Shown here in pieces: positions 1 through 11,124 of a stretch of 64,000 nt of DNA (the first letter of the stretch is position 1; the number at the start of each line of letters is the position of its first letter). Source of the stretch: Paraphoma chrysanthemicola (Eukaryota > Ascomycota > Dothideomycetes > Pleosporales > Phaeosphaeriaceae); contig JAGMWG010000023.1 of the NCBI GenBank assembly GCA_020744225.1, forward strand, positions 186,001 to 250,000. The letters run 5' to 3'. The translations under genes and the position numbers were made by a program. The notes under the pieces were generated by a model. That model made no database searches and had not been told where the DNA came from. It saw only the letters and a list, made by a program, of their open reading frames with translations.

Positions 1-1
1 G

Positions 2-424
2 GACAATCTCGAGCCCGGCTTCAAGACCAAGGTCTTCCTCGCAGCTCTGCGAGACACATTGCAAGGCAAGTCATTGCAATGGATCTCTGTTGAAGACATT
101 GGCAGATTTGCTGCTCGCGCTTTCAGACAGCCAAAGCAATGGAACGCGCGTGCCGAATCTCTTGCAGGCAGCGAGATCACCATGGACGAGATGAGTGGGT
201 GCTTCGAGAGGTCCATTGGCAGTCCGGTGCCCGCTACGTATGGCATCTTCGGGTCAGCACTCAAGTGGGCAATTACCGAAGTGAACCTGATGATAACATG
301 GTTCGCGACGGAGGGGTATGGTGCGGATATTGCGAAGCTAAGGAAGGAGGAGCCGGAGCTGAGTGATTTCGAGACATGGCTGGGTGCGAATAGTGGGTGG
401 AAGTCGCAAGTTGTTGCGAGGTAG
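2..424 (+). CDS. NmrA-like NAD(P)-binding protein, 3' part only
   Basis: The reading frame is open from the window edge and ends at the TAG at 422-424, so this is the C-terminal part of a gene that starts outside the window. The visible residues include D-I-G-R-F-A-A-R-A-F, then a helix-rich tail ending near W-L-G-A-N-S-G-W. The same arrangement is seen in the NmrA-like gene at 30060-31028 (D-V-G-L-F-A-A-R-A-F and T-W-L-E-T-E-S-A-W). NmrA-like proteins are atypical short-chain dehydrogenase-fold proteins that bind NAD(P) and often act as redox sensors or regulators. The Rossmann N-terminus is not in the window, so cofactor binding cannot be judged. No in-frame ATG lies in the visible part upstream of the conserved region. 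Confidence 0.8.
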   Translation, partial: DNLEPGFKTKVFLAALRDTLQGKSLQWISVEDIGRFAARAFRQPKQWNARAESLAGSEITMDEMSGCFERSIGSPVPATYGIFGSALKWAITEVNLMITWFATEGYGADIAKLRKEEPELSDFETWLGANSGWKSQVVAR

Positions 425-607
425 ATTTAGCGCTGCTGGTTAGTCTCGGCGTTTGGACGGAGATATCTTTGGCATGCCAGAAATTCGAGATGATCTGAAG
501 CCTACGATGGTTTTTATTTCAAGCGTTTCATTATCATATGAAGCTGTGGCGTTAGACGCCATTTCATGCAATATGATCCAACTTCACGAATGCTGCTGCG
601 TTCCATT

Positions 608-1185
608 CTACAAGGAAAGCAAGTTCCACAACGCCGCACCTCCAGCAATAACCGGTGTGACCAGCCTCAACCTATTCCAGCTCGCCCACTTCCGCGCAAC
701 ATTTTCAGCCTCCGTCAGCTCCTTGTCACCCGCTCGCTCTGCCAATGACTCCAGTTTGTCGTTCAGCGGCTGCATGTTGAGCGCAGAGTGTAGGATTGTT
801 GTCAAGTGCATGACGGCTGCCACGCCGAAGAGCTTCCAGTCGCTGCGTGCAAGGACGCCTTCTCGAAATACCGAATAGCCTGCAAACGCGTAGCCAAGAA
901 ATCCGAGCGATGAGATCGGGCGGAAGAATTGGTTGCCAACCGTCCAGCAGAGTGGCCATTGTCGCCCGAGAAGTTTGGCGCGCGACGCATGGTCGGGTGA
1001 GCCTGGAGGTGGGAAGTCGACCAGAAGTGCTGGCACAGTCATGTAGGATTGTGTGATCGCATTGCCTGCGCAGTATCGTGAGTAAACAGTTCTTCATACT
1101 TTCTTTAACAGGACCTACCAGCGAGGATGAACGAAAAAGTGACGCAAGTGCCTGCGACTGCTTTTACAATAGTGTTGTCGGACAT
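608..1185 (-). CDS. DUF1772 (anthrone-oxygenase-like) membrane protein
   Basis: Two exons, 1185-1119 and 1065-608, joined across a 53-nt GTAGGT..CAG intron, give 174 aa. The join restores A-G-N-A-I-T-Q-S-Y-M-T-V-P-A-L-L, the usual start of the DUF1772 domain. The protein is short with several hydrophobic segments and a conserved basic/aromatic end (K-W-x-x-W-N-R-L-R), as in fungal DUF1772 members such as the anthrone oxygenases of polyketide clusters. No polyketide synthase is nearby, so a role in aromatic polyketide oxidation is only one possibility. Many genomes carry DUF1772 proteins of unknown role outside clusters. The start codon is the first ATG of the hydrophobic N-terminus; longer upstream readings lack similarity to the family. 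Confidence 0.75.
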
Positions 1186-2565
1186 GTTGAAGTCGTTTGT
1201 GAAGATTCGTGTGGATTTGATGCGTTCGAAAGGAAAGGTGAGCAGCGTTGCGCACCCAGACTTCAGCGCTGCCCCATCAATAAACCCTTTGTCAACACAA
1301 ACATCGGAACTTTCGCGACTAGCAACGTACTCCCGGCTCCGAGACTCCAAGACTCTTGCGCCGCTGAAGCGCGTTGTACACGCGCGCAATCAGCTTGTGA
1401 TCGCCGCGTTCCTGGCGTGAGCATCGGTTCCCCACGTCCGTTGGCAGGCCCGTTGGGGAGGCCACGATTACATCATGACATGCTACAAAAGTCACAAAGT
1501 TGAGGCTTGCAGGACACTCGAGGTGTCATGGATGAACCTTGTTTATCGTGCATGAAGGTACCAACGCGATGTTGTTGGCGCATGCAGCCTTGGGAGTAAG
1601 ATGAGGATGCTGAGCGCATGTGTTGCGCCGTGCCAAGTATGTCGGTTGTTGCAATGTGCGACCACCGACCCATGTAAGACGCTGACATTCAAGAAGCAAG
1701 AAAAGGTGTGATGATATGAATTTACCGGAGCAATTAGTCACAGCCACATTAGAAACCCTGCTCAGGTAGTGAACCTGTGGTAATCCAGTTGAGGACAAGC
1801 TGTGGTTGTACCTCCAGGGCTCAACTCTATGCAGATATCGACGCTTTCTCTCGCACAACTTCTCCCATCAAGGTTCCAAGAACTCTTTCGGTAGTGGTGC
1901 CTCCTCTAGTCTCTCCCAGTACCCATCTCTTACAGCTGGCTCCCATAAAAGGGTGCTTTGTAAACCACTAGCGTCGAAAGACTGGCAATGTTCCACGAAG
2001 CTCTATATCGAGGCATTGTGACTTGTTCTACGGTATCTGTGGTATGGTTTCGCGAGACTTTGCGCTGTGGTCAAGATTCGAAGTGAAGCGTTGCCAACCA
2101 TAATGAATGGTGCCCAAATACGCGGCTCTTTGAAGTCGACAATGTCCTTCCCCACTTTCCAGTCCTTGACCACGATCAGTAAATTTTGCCAAGATATACG
2201 TACCGGAGCCCACCGGTTTGGCTGGATTGGCTGGAGTCAGAGCCGGGGCCACAGTCAGTTTGAGTGACGGAATAGAAGCATAAGCAAGCACTCAAATCCG
2301 GGGCAGAAGAGTCTGGGCCGCTCAATGGATCAAGGTACGGTTGCAATTTGTTGTTGCTATAGGCGAAGGACTGAAGACTTCGACAGGTTAAAGCACGCTA
2401 CGCTGTAGCTTCTACAGCATATATGTCGAATCATTTTTCTTTCTTGGACGACTTATTTCACGCTGTTCACTCCCGCATATGCATATCATGGCGATGGTTT
2501 TCCTCGCGGAATTAATGAATATTCTGGATATCAAATGACATACCCGCTAAGTAGTATTGCCCAAG
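1186..2565. other. Intergenic, no supported gene
   Basis: Only short overlapping ORFs with no recognisable domain are present. A minus-strand ORF at 2028-2291 starts with a mildly hydrophobic, Pro/Ala-rich stretch and contains a GTACGT that could be a donor site. No convincing second exon was found, so it is not called. Confidence 0.4.
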
Positions 2566-4431
2566 TTATCCCACCCGACACAATTTGCCATTCTCATTCG
2601 GCAATCCGTCCACACTCTCCACCGTCCACCTCTCACTCCCAACACCTGTCTTCGCATAGAACAAATCATACGGATCCAGCTTCTTCTTCAATTCCAATAG
2701 CTTTGGGTACTTGTCTCCCCAGAACGCCTGTCCAAAATCTGGCTCCATGCGATCTGCCTCGGCAAGGTATGATCCAGCACCAGGGCTGATGTCGCGCCAT
2801 GATTGCATGTCGTTAGCTTGGAAGTCTTTGCGGATCTTTAAAATTTGTTCAGCAGTAGAGTTGATTGGCCAGCGAACAGATTGCATGGAGAAAGACACCA
2901 GAGGGCGCCAATGGCTGTTCACTGCATTATCGTTGTTGGCGGGATCTTTGCCTTGGATGTTGAAGTGCACTTGAACACGGTTGTTCTCGCTGGAGGCGCG
3001 GATTCTCTCGTAAACTTCCTGACGCTTCTCTGCCGTTTCGAAGTTAGCGCGTGGGAAGAGGCGGGACGCAGTGGCCACGTTAGGCTTTTGGACGGCTTCG
3101 AGAGGGAATGATGAGCGCCATGCGTCGTAATAATGGTCGAAGTGGGTAATGTTGGGGTTGAACTCGACGCCGAGCTCGTTGAGCTTCGAGAACCATGGCT
3201 GAAGGAGAGCAGTGGCTTCTTCTTCTGATTTGCCGGGTGCGAAGAACGGCGAGAAACCAAATGAGAAGGTGCCGTTGGAAGGGATGAGTGTCCAATAGGT
3301 ATATGTTCCTGCATCGGCGTTGTCAATCCACGAGTCCACGTAGCTACGGATCGCTTTCCAGAATGTTTCATTGCCAGTCTTAGCAGACGAGAAGCTGAAG
3401 CGAGAAGCGGTGACTTCGAGATCGGGGTGTGCTTTGACGGTCACTGAAGTTGCTACGCCGAAAGTGCTGCCACCTCCTCCACGCAGTGCCCAGAAGAGAT
3501 CGGTGTTCGAGGTCGAATTAGCCACGACGAACTCGCCCTCAGCAGTGACGACTTCGAAGGAAAGAACGTTATCGGCGCCTGTGCCGTAGAGACCGGTCAA
3601 GGGAGAGTGTCCGCCTCCTTGGATATATCCTCCCATGACGCCAACAGTCTCACCCTCACCACCAACAACGACTCTCCCCTTCTCATGCGCAGCTTTGTAG
3701 ATCTCAAATGCTTGCACACCAACTCCGGTCTTGAAAGCTGGTCCAGCATAGCCAAGCTTCTCGTCTTTGTACTCCTCGATGTATTCGATGTTCTTCAGAT
3801 AGTGCGTCCAGATGCTGAGTGCGTCCTTGCCACCACTCTTGCCTAGGAAGTCATGGCCGGTATTTCGGATCACAAGACGCACGCCTGAGTTTCTTGCAAA
3901 GTTGACTGCAAGCTGGACATGCTTAGGCTCCGTTGCATTGATCACATACTTTGGAAACCCTCCTCTTGTGCAGCCACGAGAGTCGTAGAGAGTTGGCGGC
4001 GAACAAGTCATGCCCTGCGCGACCGGAGACATCATCTCAATGGGATCATTCATGTGCACGTACGAGCGTTGCCATTCTGAAAGCGTATATGACGCGCACT
4101 TCGCGGCATCGTAAGAGGCATCCGAAGGGTAGCAGACCGCGGCCAAAGGTGTAGGATCAGCAATCAAGCGACCACCACTCAGGTCATTCAGCTGACTCCA
4201 TGCGTCGTCTGACGGCCATTCTGCATCTCCAGGATACACTTTACACCTTGAGACATTGGCTTGAGGTGCAGTACCTGAAGCTGGCAGAAACAATGACTTG
4301 ACGGAGGACGCGACGTCTTTCAAGTCGACCTCGACATTGAGACTGTTGGCAGTGAGACTTCCAGACAATATCGGCGACGCGCTCGTTGATGCTGCCAGCA
4401 TGGCCGCAAGCCAGGCTGACCGATGAGCCAT
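2566..4431 (-). CDS. Secreted FAD-linked oxidase, BBE-like (PCMH fold)
   Basis: A single-exon 621-aa protein with a cleavable-looking signal peptide (about residues 1-18, Ala/Ser-rich). The FAD-binding PCMH domain spans roughly residues 155-340. It contains R-N-T-G-H-D-F with His193, the expected site of covalent 8-alpha-histidyl flavin attachment. It also has a glycine-rich stretch (G-G-Y-I-Q-G-G-G-H-S-P-L) and L-F-W-A-L-R-G-G-G-G. The C-terminus has the berberine-bridge element Y-D-L-F-Y-A-K-T-G-V-G. Family members oxidise alcohols, sugars or alkaloid-type substrates with O2, releasing H2O2; the substrate here cannot be deduced. The length is normal for secreted fungal members, such as the isoamyl-alcohol-oxidase type. 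Several N-x-S/T sequons fit secretion. Confidence 0.9.
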   Translation of the reverse strand: MAHRSAWLAAMLAASTSASPILSGSLTANSLNVEVDLKDVASSVKSLFLPASGTAPQANVSRCKVYPGDAEWPSDDAWSQLNDLSGGRLIADPTPLAAVCYPSDASYDAAKCASYTLSEWQRSYVHMNDPIEMMSPVAQGMTCSPPTLYDSRGCTRGGFPKYVINATEPKHVQLAVNFARNSGVRLVIRNTGHDFLGKSGGKDALSIWTHYLKNIEYIEEYKDEKLGYAGPAFKTGVGVQAFEIYKAAHEKGRVVVGGEGETVGVMGGYIQGGGHSPLTGLYGTGADNVLSFEVVTAEGEFVVANSTSNTDLFWALRGGGGSTFGVATSVTVKAHPDLEVTASRFSFSSAKTGNETFWKAIRSYVDSWIDNADAGTYTYWTLIPSNGTFSFGFSPFFAPGKSEEEATALLQPWFSKLNELGVEFNPNITHFDHYYDAWRSSFPLEAVQKPNVATASRLFPRANFETAEKRQEVYERIRASSENNRVQVHFNIQGKDPANNDNAVNSHWRPLVSFSMQSVRWPINSTAEQILKIRKDFQANDMQSWRDISPGAGSYLAEADRMEPDFGQAFWGDKYPKLLELKKKLDPYDLFYAKTGVGSERWTVESVDGLPNENGKLCRVG

Positions 4432-6462
4432 GGCGATGGCGCAAGAAGTGTTTACTCGGTTCGACTTTCTCCTGGACCGATGTGATGGGCCCGAATCGTG
4501 ATCGCAGATCTGTCACACTGGTCAGAACTCTACCGCCCAACCGCGCTTTTTCGATCTATCGAACTTACCAGTGTTCTGGATCGAATGCACTAAGCACTTC
4601 ACAAAAGAGTGATGCTACTGTTGCCTCACAACCAAAGTGAACTTCTACCGAATCGTGGTCTCGACTGGTGAAACGAAGAAACATGTAGTCCCTGGTTCTA
4701 TAAACGACCAGGATGGATGGCAAAACTTCGCAAATGCCGTGCTTGGCCGCATTGCAACCTCATCTCTTCTGACGGGCGATCCTTAACGGAAGGATTGGTC
4801 GCAAGCGAAAAGGACCGAAGGACAAACGAGGGTCTGCAGCGCACGTTGTCGTTGAGACGGCAGATTCGAGGGGCGCAGGACCGGCAGGCTTGATGGGGGA
4901 AGCGCCTAACCACACGTAGACGGATGGGAATGATCATGAACGATCATTACGAAAGAGGGTAAAGCAAGCTGACAGGCCTTCTACTTGGCGCAACCAGGAA
5001 CGCCAATGGCGTCGCCATGGACTTACACAGTCTGTCTTTTGCCACCATCGCGGGGACGGGCAGAATAGCTTCAACGCTGACAAGAAATCAAAGCAGATAA
5101 GAACCGATCTCTTTCGGCTCTATTTGATGCAGTTGGCACACTTGAGGGAGCGGACCGAACCCGAAGTGTCCGCTGTTAATTTGAGGAACTAGACGCACGT
5201 GCCCGATATATCGCTGCCATAGTCCGATACCCTTTGAAGCGCAGAACGGGACGATCAGTACCAACCTGACTCGACCCCATCAGCATGCACAACACTCAGT
5301 GGAAAAGCACAATCGCTCCCTTTCGTCCGCGAATCTGAACAATTTTTACAATCACAGCCGTTGGCAAACGATTGATAACATTTTCCATTTCCCTGGAAAT
5401 CTGAAACGAATTGCGTGGGTCGACAAGAACGACACCGCCTTCGGATGTAAAAAAGCGCTTTCCCCACACGGCCCGGACCACGAGCCTAGCCAACCACAGG
5501 CATCGGATGCGGTGTCCGTCAGCCACGCGACAAACCTTCCATTCGCAATGCACGATCAACGTCTTCTCTTTCCACAAACCTCTTAAGCTGATCAGGTAGC
5601 ATCGCTCGCTTTGCCCAATATACCCCAGATCACCCGCTTGCCCAGTCAGTAGCTTTGGTTCCTGAGTCAACACCAGGCGGTCAAACACGACATTTCCTCG
5701 GCCGATATGACATGCCCAAAGGCCCGAAAACCTTCCTGCCTGATCGCTCCCCTTTTCTTCAAATTCGGCATGGAGCAACACGGAACGGCTCCCGCGTCTA
5801 AAGTAAACTCTGGCGGGAAGCAGCCGATTAGTGACTGCATTGCATGATCGTCGCCTCCACTACCCAAAGGATCGTTATTCCGTCGCCAATTTTCGCTACC
5901 TGACACTGGGGACTTCCTCTCGTCCTCTGGAGGCTCTCCGCTGCATGCAAACACCCCTCTTCCTCCCGTTCGCGCCGCAGGTTAACGAGATTCAGACCTC
6001 AGGATTGCGTCTTGGGGCTGTTCGGCGTATATGACCGCAGCGTCACTGGTTACCGAGCGCTCGACACTGGGGAGAACAAAGCCCTTGCCCTCGTAATTTC
6101 TGACTCCGAGCGGAGAATAACAGGTTCCACGGCCCAAGAGGCTTGAGCGGCGCTCAGATCTGCGATCACAGGCGGACGAACCTGTTCCTTGGAAACTGGC
6201 CAGTCACGTAGGAGACTTATAACGGGCCACGACTCAGACGGCTGCTGGTGCTGTTTTGCACGTCTCGTCCTTTGCTGCACTCCAATCTGGAGATCTTTTG
6301 CGGCTCTGCGTTGAGGATCCACTTTGTCTATCACCATTCAGATTTCTTCGGCCGCATCGTTCCGTCGGTGGTACTCCCTTAGATTAGGTTTGAGCGACAT
6401 CGTTCGCTACGTCTATGGTGCATCTAATCGTCTTTGACCCTTCAGATCGGCCCGCACAAACT
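4432..6462. other. Long intergenic region, no supported gene
   Basis: Two kilobases with only short ORFs. The longest, a 161-aa minus ORF at 5296-5781 that opposes a 95-aa plus ORF, matches no family I know and has no splice-supported extension. The region probably holds the promoters of the flanking divergent genes (flavin oxidase to the left, rhodopsin-like protein to the right). Confidence 0.4.
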
Positions 6463-7819
6463 ATGGTCGAAAGTCGGCAAGAAGAGGCTCTCGCCATCAT
6501 TGGTGTCTTCGCCGTCCTCGCCTTCATCTTCGTGGTAGTGAGAGTATACTCGCGATACCTTGGACGAAATTTCGGTTGGGACGACTACCTCATCATTGCG
6601 GCTATCATATTCTTCTTCGGACAGACGCTCACGATATGGAAGTGTACGTCATTATCTACGCTTCTCTTACTTTGTAGAAACTCATCTTTGGACCAGACAT
6701 TCTCCTCAGCGGTACCGGATACCACATTTACGACCTACCCAAGAAGACGGTGCATGAGAAGATTGTCGCAAACAAATGGAATTTCTCGATCCAAATGCTC
6801 TACCACCCGCTCATGGGCAGCATCCGCGCCTCGATCATTATGTTCCTCTTCCGCATGAAGGATAACCGTCGTCGGATCCGATACTCCCTCCACGTTGTTT
6901 TCTGGCTCAACATCCTCTACGCCGTCAGCACTTCGCTCGGCAACATCCTACAGTGCAACCCCGTTCGCTACACTTGGGACAAGCCTGCCATGGACACAGT
7001 CGACGCAGCAGGCAACATCATCGCGGGCGGAAAATGCATCCAGTCTCGAATCTTTGTCCTGACAAGTTGCGCGCTGAGTATTTTCATGGACCTGATGATC
7101 ATCCCCATTCCCTCCATCATGGTCTGGAACCTGCAAATGGAAATCAAAACCAAGATCCTCGTCGTCATCGTCATGAGTCTAGGATGGGTGTACGTCTCTC
7201 TCTTCCCACTACGCTCTCACACTCTCGAGCTAACATAATCAATAGCGCAACAGGCGTCTCCGTCGGCCGCTTCATAGTCTACTACTACCGCTTCGCGCCC
7301 ACAAACCTCGACCGCACATGGGACATTGGTATCGCAATCTCCATCGCCGAGCCCGCCGTACACATCATGTCCGCGTGCGCGCCCGCAACGAAATGTCTCT
7401 TCCGCTACCTCTTCCCGTACTTTGCGCGCAGTCGCACGCCAGCATATTACGAAGACCGCCACACAGGCCAAGCTACGCCGCGCATGAGCAAATTCGGATC
7501 CCGTGGGAGTCGAACGTTGGGAAGTTTTCAATTTGGGTTTAGGAGCGGGTCGGACGATAGAGAAGCCGATATTGATGTTGTGGTGCAAGAGGATGGCAGG
7601 GTGGTGGAGAGGGGAGATACAAAGGGGAGTGTTTACGCGCTGAACAGGCTGAGTAGTTCGGATTCGAGAGATACTGTGCAGAGGAGTAGTGAGGACAAGG
7701 GAAAGGAGAGTATGGAAGTCAGTATGGCGCCGAGAACAAGTTGTACGCGGACGACCGCGACGAGTTTGAGCGAGCCGGCGGAAGTGGAGCCGAAGCACTG
7801 TCTAGCGCAGGCGAAGTGA
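6463..7819 (+). CDS. Rhodopsin-like 7-TM membrane protein (SAT4/Pth11-related)
   Basis: Three exons (6463-6643, 6697-7189, 7246-7819) separated by 53- and 56-nt introns with GTACGT donors, giving 415 aa. Residues about 10-300 form seven hydrophobic helices of the fungal rhodopsin domain found in Pth11- and SAT4-type proteins. Family signatures seen include W-D-D-Y-L-I, the loop with C-N-P-V-R-Y-T-W-D, and a Cys in G-G-K-C-I. The C-terminal tail of about 120 residues is hydrophilic and rich in Ser, Arg and Glu, as usual for a cytoplasmic tail. The ATG at 6463 has A at -3 and is preferred; an in-frame ATG at 6415 would add 16 residues. These proteins are proposed receptors or membrane accessory proteins; no ligand can be inferred. 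Confidence 0.85.
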
Positions 7820-8057
7820 GGTGGCGAATGGGAACTGCATTGATGGTGTTTAGGCGTATCGATACCATGGACAGGTTTACTTGTTTTAAGCATAGTAGTA
7901 ATGATTGAACGGCTGGCTGGCATCACAACTCCGGAGCATGTAGCAGACATGTGCACGGATTCCGGAATTCATGATAAAGTTCGTGATTAATATCTATGGA
8001 CAAGAGAATGCATTATCTTATCTAGTAGCTTTGACCTGAGCATCACCCCTTCGTTCT

Positions 8058-9303
8058 TCACTTGAATTCGGCGAACGCAAGCTCGTACGCCAAACCCAGC
8101 GTGAGCTTCGCATGCTGCAGCATATGGTCGAAGCTAAGATACTCAATCTTGTCTTCAGTGGTGTGGATCTTGTTATCAGAGTACTTGAAGTCCGACTCGA
8201 TGACAAACGCAGATGGGTAACCAGCCTTCGACGCGCTGGCGTGGTCGGAGCAAGCATAACCGCACTTGGTAAGAATGTACGGGATGTCGCAGTAAACGGT
8301 GATGACCTGCTTGATGAACTCGGTAAGACCAGGGTCCACGTAGTCGGTGATGACACCGACGGACTCAGGCTCGCCTGCGTCGATGGTCTTCTGGACGTAG
8401 CCAGTCATGTCCTGCTGTAGCATAGCCTTCACGTCCTTGCCCTCCTTCTCGTATGACTGGAAGATAGCCTGCGAGCCGAGGAGACCACCTTCTTCTGCCG
8501 AGTACCAGTGGAATTCAACGGTATTTGGCGCAGAGCCATTTAGGATGCCCTCGGACTTGAGCAAGACGCGTAGAGCCTCTAGGATGGTAACGGTTCCGCT
8601 ACCGTCGTCGTCGGCACCTGGCGCAGCAAGAATGGAGGGAAGGAACAGGTTGATCGAGTCCTGATGTGCGCCAATGACGACTGTCTTGTCGCTCTGGCCG
8701 GGTATGGTGGCGATGATAGACGACTGGCCCCACGGGTGGGGAAATGCCTTGACGGATGCGTTGACGGCACCTGCATCCGCCAGCGTCTTCCTAACCTGCT
8801 CGAGGAGCCAGGCAGATGACTCGACGCCATAGTGCGATTTGTAGTATCTGGTGTGAAACGAGGTGAACGTCTCGAGATGATTGCGCATGTTGTCCTTCCT
8901 GAGCTTCTTCAACAAGGGATCAACGCTATCTTTGTGTGCGGGTTTCGATGGGAATTTGACGCTCTTTTCGGTGAGCCTGTTGCGGTTCAATGTGCCGAGC
9001 TCCTGGTTGTGTGTGATATCGAAGAAGTTGATGTTTTGCTACTGATCATCAGGAACACAGTCTTCTAGAGCAACAACAATGGACACGATCTAGTTTGAGG
9101 AATGCACATACACGACGAAGCTCCCACTTCCCCTCCTCAGTCACCCACCTCGTCTCGCCATCGGCTGAAAGCTCGATGAGGTACTCATCGGGCTCGACGA
9201 TGGTCGGGAGCTGCTCCTGAAGCACAACCTGGGGGTCCTTCGGGAAGGCGACAGCTTGTACACACACGGCAGTGCAAAGCGACAGCAATAATGTAGACTT
9301 CAT
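8058..9303 (-). CDS. lap1: Secreted leucine aminopeptidase, M28 family
   Basis: Two exons (9303-9112, 9038-8058) with a 73-nt intron give 390 aa. The N-terminus is a clear signal peptide (about residues 1-19) followed by a propeptide region. The zinc sites of the M28E co-catalytic aminopeptidases are all present: G-A-H-Q-D (His189, Asp191), G-A-D-D-D-G-S-G (Asp207 region), S-A-E-E-G-G (Glu245/246), Q-D-M-T-G (Asp273) and I-H-T-T-E-D (His355). Length and order match fungal extracellular leucine aminopeptidase LAP1, which removes N-terminal residues from peptides outside the cell. The acceptor was chosen because the nearer CAG would put TAG in frame; the following TAG acceptor yields N-I-N-F-F-D-I-T, typical for the family. 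Confidence 0.92.
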
Positions 9304-10381
9304 GTTTGATTCTAGTGGGGATGTTGCTTAATGATGGATGTGTATACCATGGAAGCTTGCCGGCGCAGGCAGCCAGTTGACGCGGTGATGCGCTGCACCG
9401 GCTAATTCCGGTAAGCGCGTTGCGTCATGTAATTAAGCACGATGTCACGCGCTGCCTGTTTCATCCACTTTACCAGAGTTGCCATCGCTAAAATGCAGAT
9501 CAATACATTCCAGTCGTTCGCACGTCTCGCTCTTGAACATTACCCTCAGTACGCTTCGTCTGGATCACCTTCAAGCCAGGTTTGGCCATTGCCATACGCA
9601 CCACACTCGGCCTCCACCGGATCCTCGTCGCATTACCCTTGGGCTCACTATCTGTGTCTGAACCATTCTACAGAGGATTACTAGCCTGTAGGCCCGAATT
9701 ATTTTCCCAAAATGACGATAGGTGGTCCTTATCCAGCCCGAGTATCGGGGCAATACTTATAACCGGCGGTCGGTCATCAAGAAGTCCAACGCGGAGGATA
9801 GACTGCTCGTGAACTTGAAGCAGCGAGTGTTGAATTTCGCGATGTCTTTGCGACGGAGACATGTACGCAAGCCGCTATCCACCAGGTCTCATTGACATCA
9901 CTAGCCCTTCTACGTCCATACGTACAATACATTCCCGAAGTGGCCGAACATATCCATATCCCGGTAGCCGACCCAAGCACAATCCACGAGAGTCTAAAAC
10001 TACAGACGTTGTCATCAAATACCTTCCGGAGATGTTTTGTTAGCTTTGTGTAATGATAATGGGTCGGACAATTCTAGCTTCGGCTAATACCTGTCAAAGA
10101 TTACTGATTACACTTTTCGAATCTCGGCTTGTTTACTGAGCAGGTGAAGCGGTGCTCCCTCATTAGTAGACCGCCATTCGTGAAAGAAGGAACATATATA
10201 GCTTTATTCTCATCTTCATGACATGCTAATACAGCGTCACTTCGTCCTTGATCGAGCAGCAGCACATCGCTTCTTCAATCCTATCCATCCGTGTTTTGGA
10301 CGCACAACCGCTTTCCCAACACGCAGACTTTCGGTCCCTTCTATCCGATACTTTGGCCGTACATTAAACCAGTCGACAGCA
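9304..10381. other. Intergenic; possible decayed coding remnant on minus strand
   Basis: No intact gene. On the minus strand from about 9960 to 9668 a frame reads as protein-like sequence interrupted by one TAG: upstream piece ending R-P-G-G, then R-L-A-Y-M-S-P-S-Q-R. The piece after the stop is 64 aa from its ATG. I do not recognise the family, and chance remains possible. The plus-strand frame 10223-10381, upstream of the next gene, is open but treated as leader. Confidence 0.3.
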
Positions 10382-10894
10382 ATGGCAATCAGCGTGGTAA
10401 AGCACACTGGGCCCTGGGACGAATCAAGCAGACAAAACAGAGCGCTACGCTTTTTCGAGTCATACGTAAACGCTGTAACCTCTGATTTCACCCTCCCGTT
10501 CCCCCCAACGAGATATTTCGGACCATCGTGTGAGTTCCACGATACCACCTTCGTGACCTATAAGGGACCCGAGAACATCAAGACATGGGTACAGGGCCTC
10601 TTCGGCCAATTTGAGAAGCTGGAGTTCGACAATCTCGCTGTCTATGCACTGGATGAGTCAGAGGCGCAGCCGGGAAAAGCGCTCAGGTACACCGTCTTTG
10701 GCGACTTTCTCGGGAAGCATTGGTTCAAAGGAGATCCGGAACCGATTTTGGCGCCGAGAGCCCTGCGGGTAACAATTATTGAAAGCGAAACGGAGGAGGG
10801 ATTCGATGGTCTTCAAATCGATGAGTTCAGACTGTATTGGAACACGGCACTGCTCAAAGATGAGAGGATGAGGAGGTTGCAGGCCAAGGTGTAG
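10382..10894 (+). CDS. NTF2-like/SnoaL-fold hypothetical protein
   Basis: A single exon coding 170 aa from the ATG at 10382 (M-A-I-S-V-V-K-H). The sequence has a helix-rich N-terminus (F-F-E-S-Y-V-N-A-V), a G-P-E-N-I-K-T-W-V segment, and alternating beta-like stretches ending in D-E-F-R-L-Y-W-N-T-A. This fits an NTF2-like cone fold as in fungal SnoaL-type proteins; the assignment rests on fold pattern rather than a strict motif. The frame is open 53 codons further upstream to an ATG at 10223. That extension is Arg-rich and Phe/Tyr-rich and could serve as a mitochondrial presequence, giving a 223-aa form. Function is unknown; relatives range from small cyclases to non-catalytic binding proteins. 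Confidence 0.6.
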   Translation: MAISVVKHTGPWDESSRQNRALRFFESYVNAVTSDFTLPFPPTRYFGPSCEFHDTTFVTYKGPENIKTWVQGLFGQFEKLEFDNLAVYALDESEAQPGKALRYTVFGDFLGKHWFKGDPEPILAPRALRVTIIESETEEGFDGLQIDEFRLYWNTALLKDERMRRLQAKV

Positions 10895-11124
10895 ACGCGG
10901 CCCTATTTCGTTGCAGTGAGCGCGTTGCGTCATGTATGCACCAAATCACCATATCATACTGCTCTTTACCTTCGTTCCACATTTCTTATGTGGTTCCCAC
11001 CATTGCACGTTGAGAGTATGAACCTCTAATGCTCCTTGGTTCCAAAAAGGGTTGTATCAAAGGGGGACTATAAACACCAAGCCCATAACAAGTCGCTAGA
11101 GCTTCGTAGTACCAACATTGTAAA

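Noticed and set aside
5296..5781. 161-aa minus-strand ORF in the 4.4-6.5 kb gap
   Set aside because: No recognisable domain, no splice-supported extension, overlapped by an open frame on the other strand. Likely a chance ORF.
6440..6455. ATCGGCCCGCA near the rhodopsin-like gene start as another cluster motif
   Set aside because: It matches only eight of nine bases, lacks the right arm, and lies 33 kb from the cluster in a likely 5' leader.
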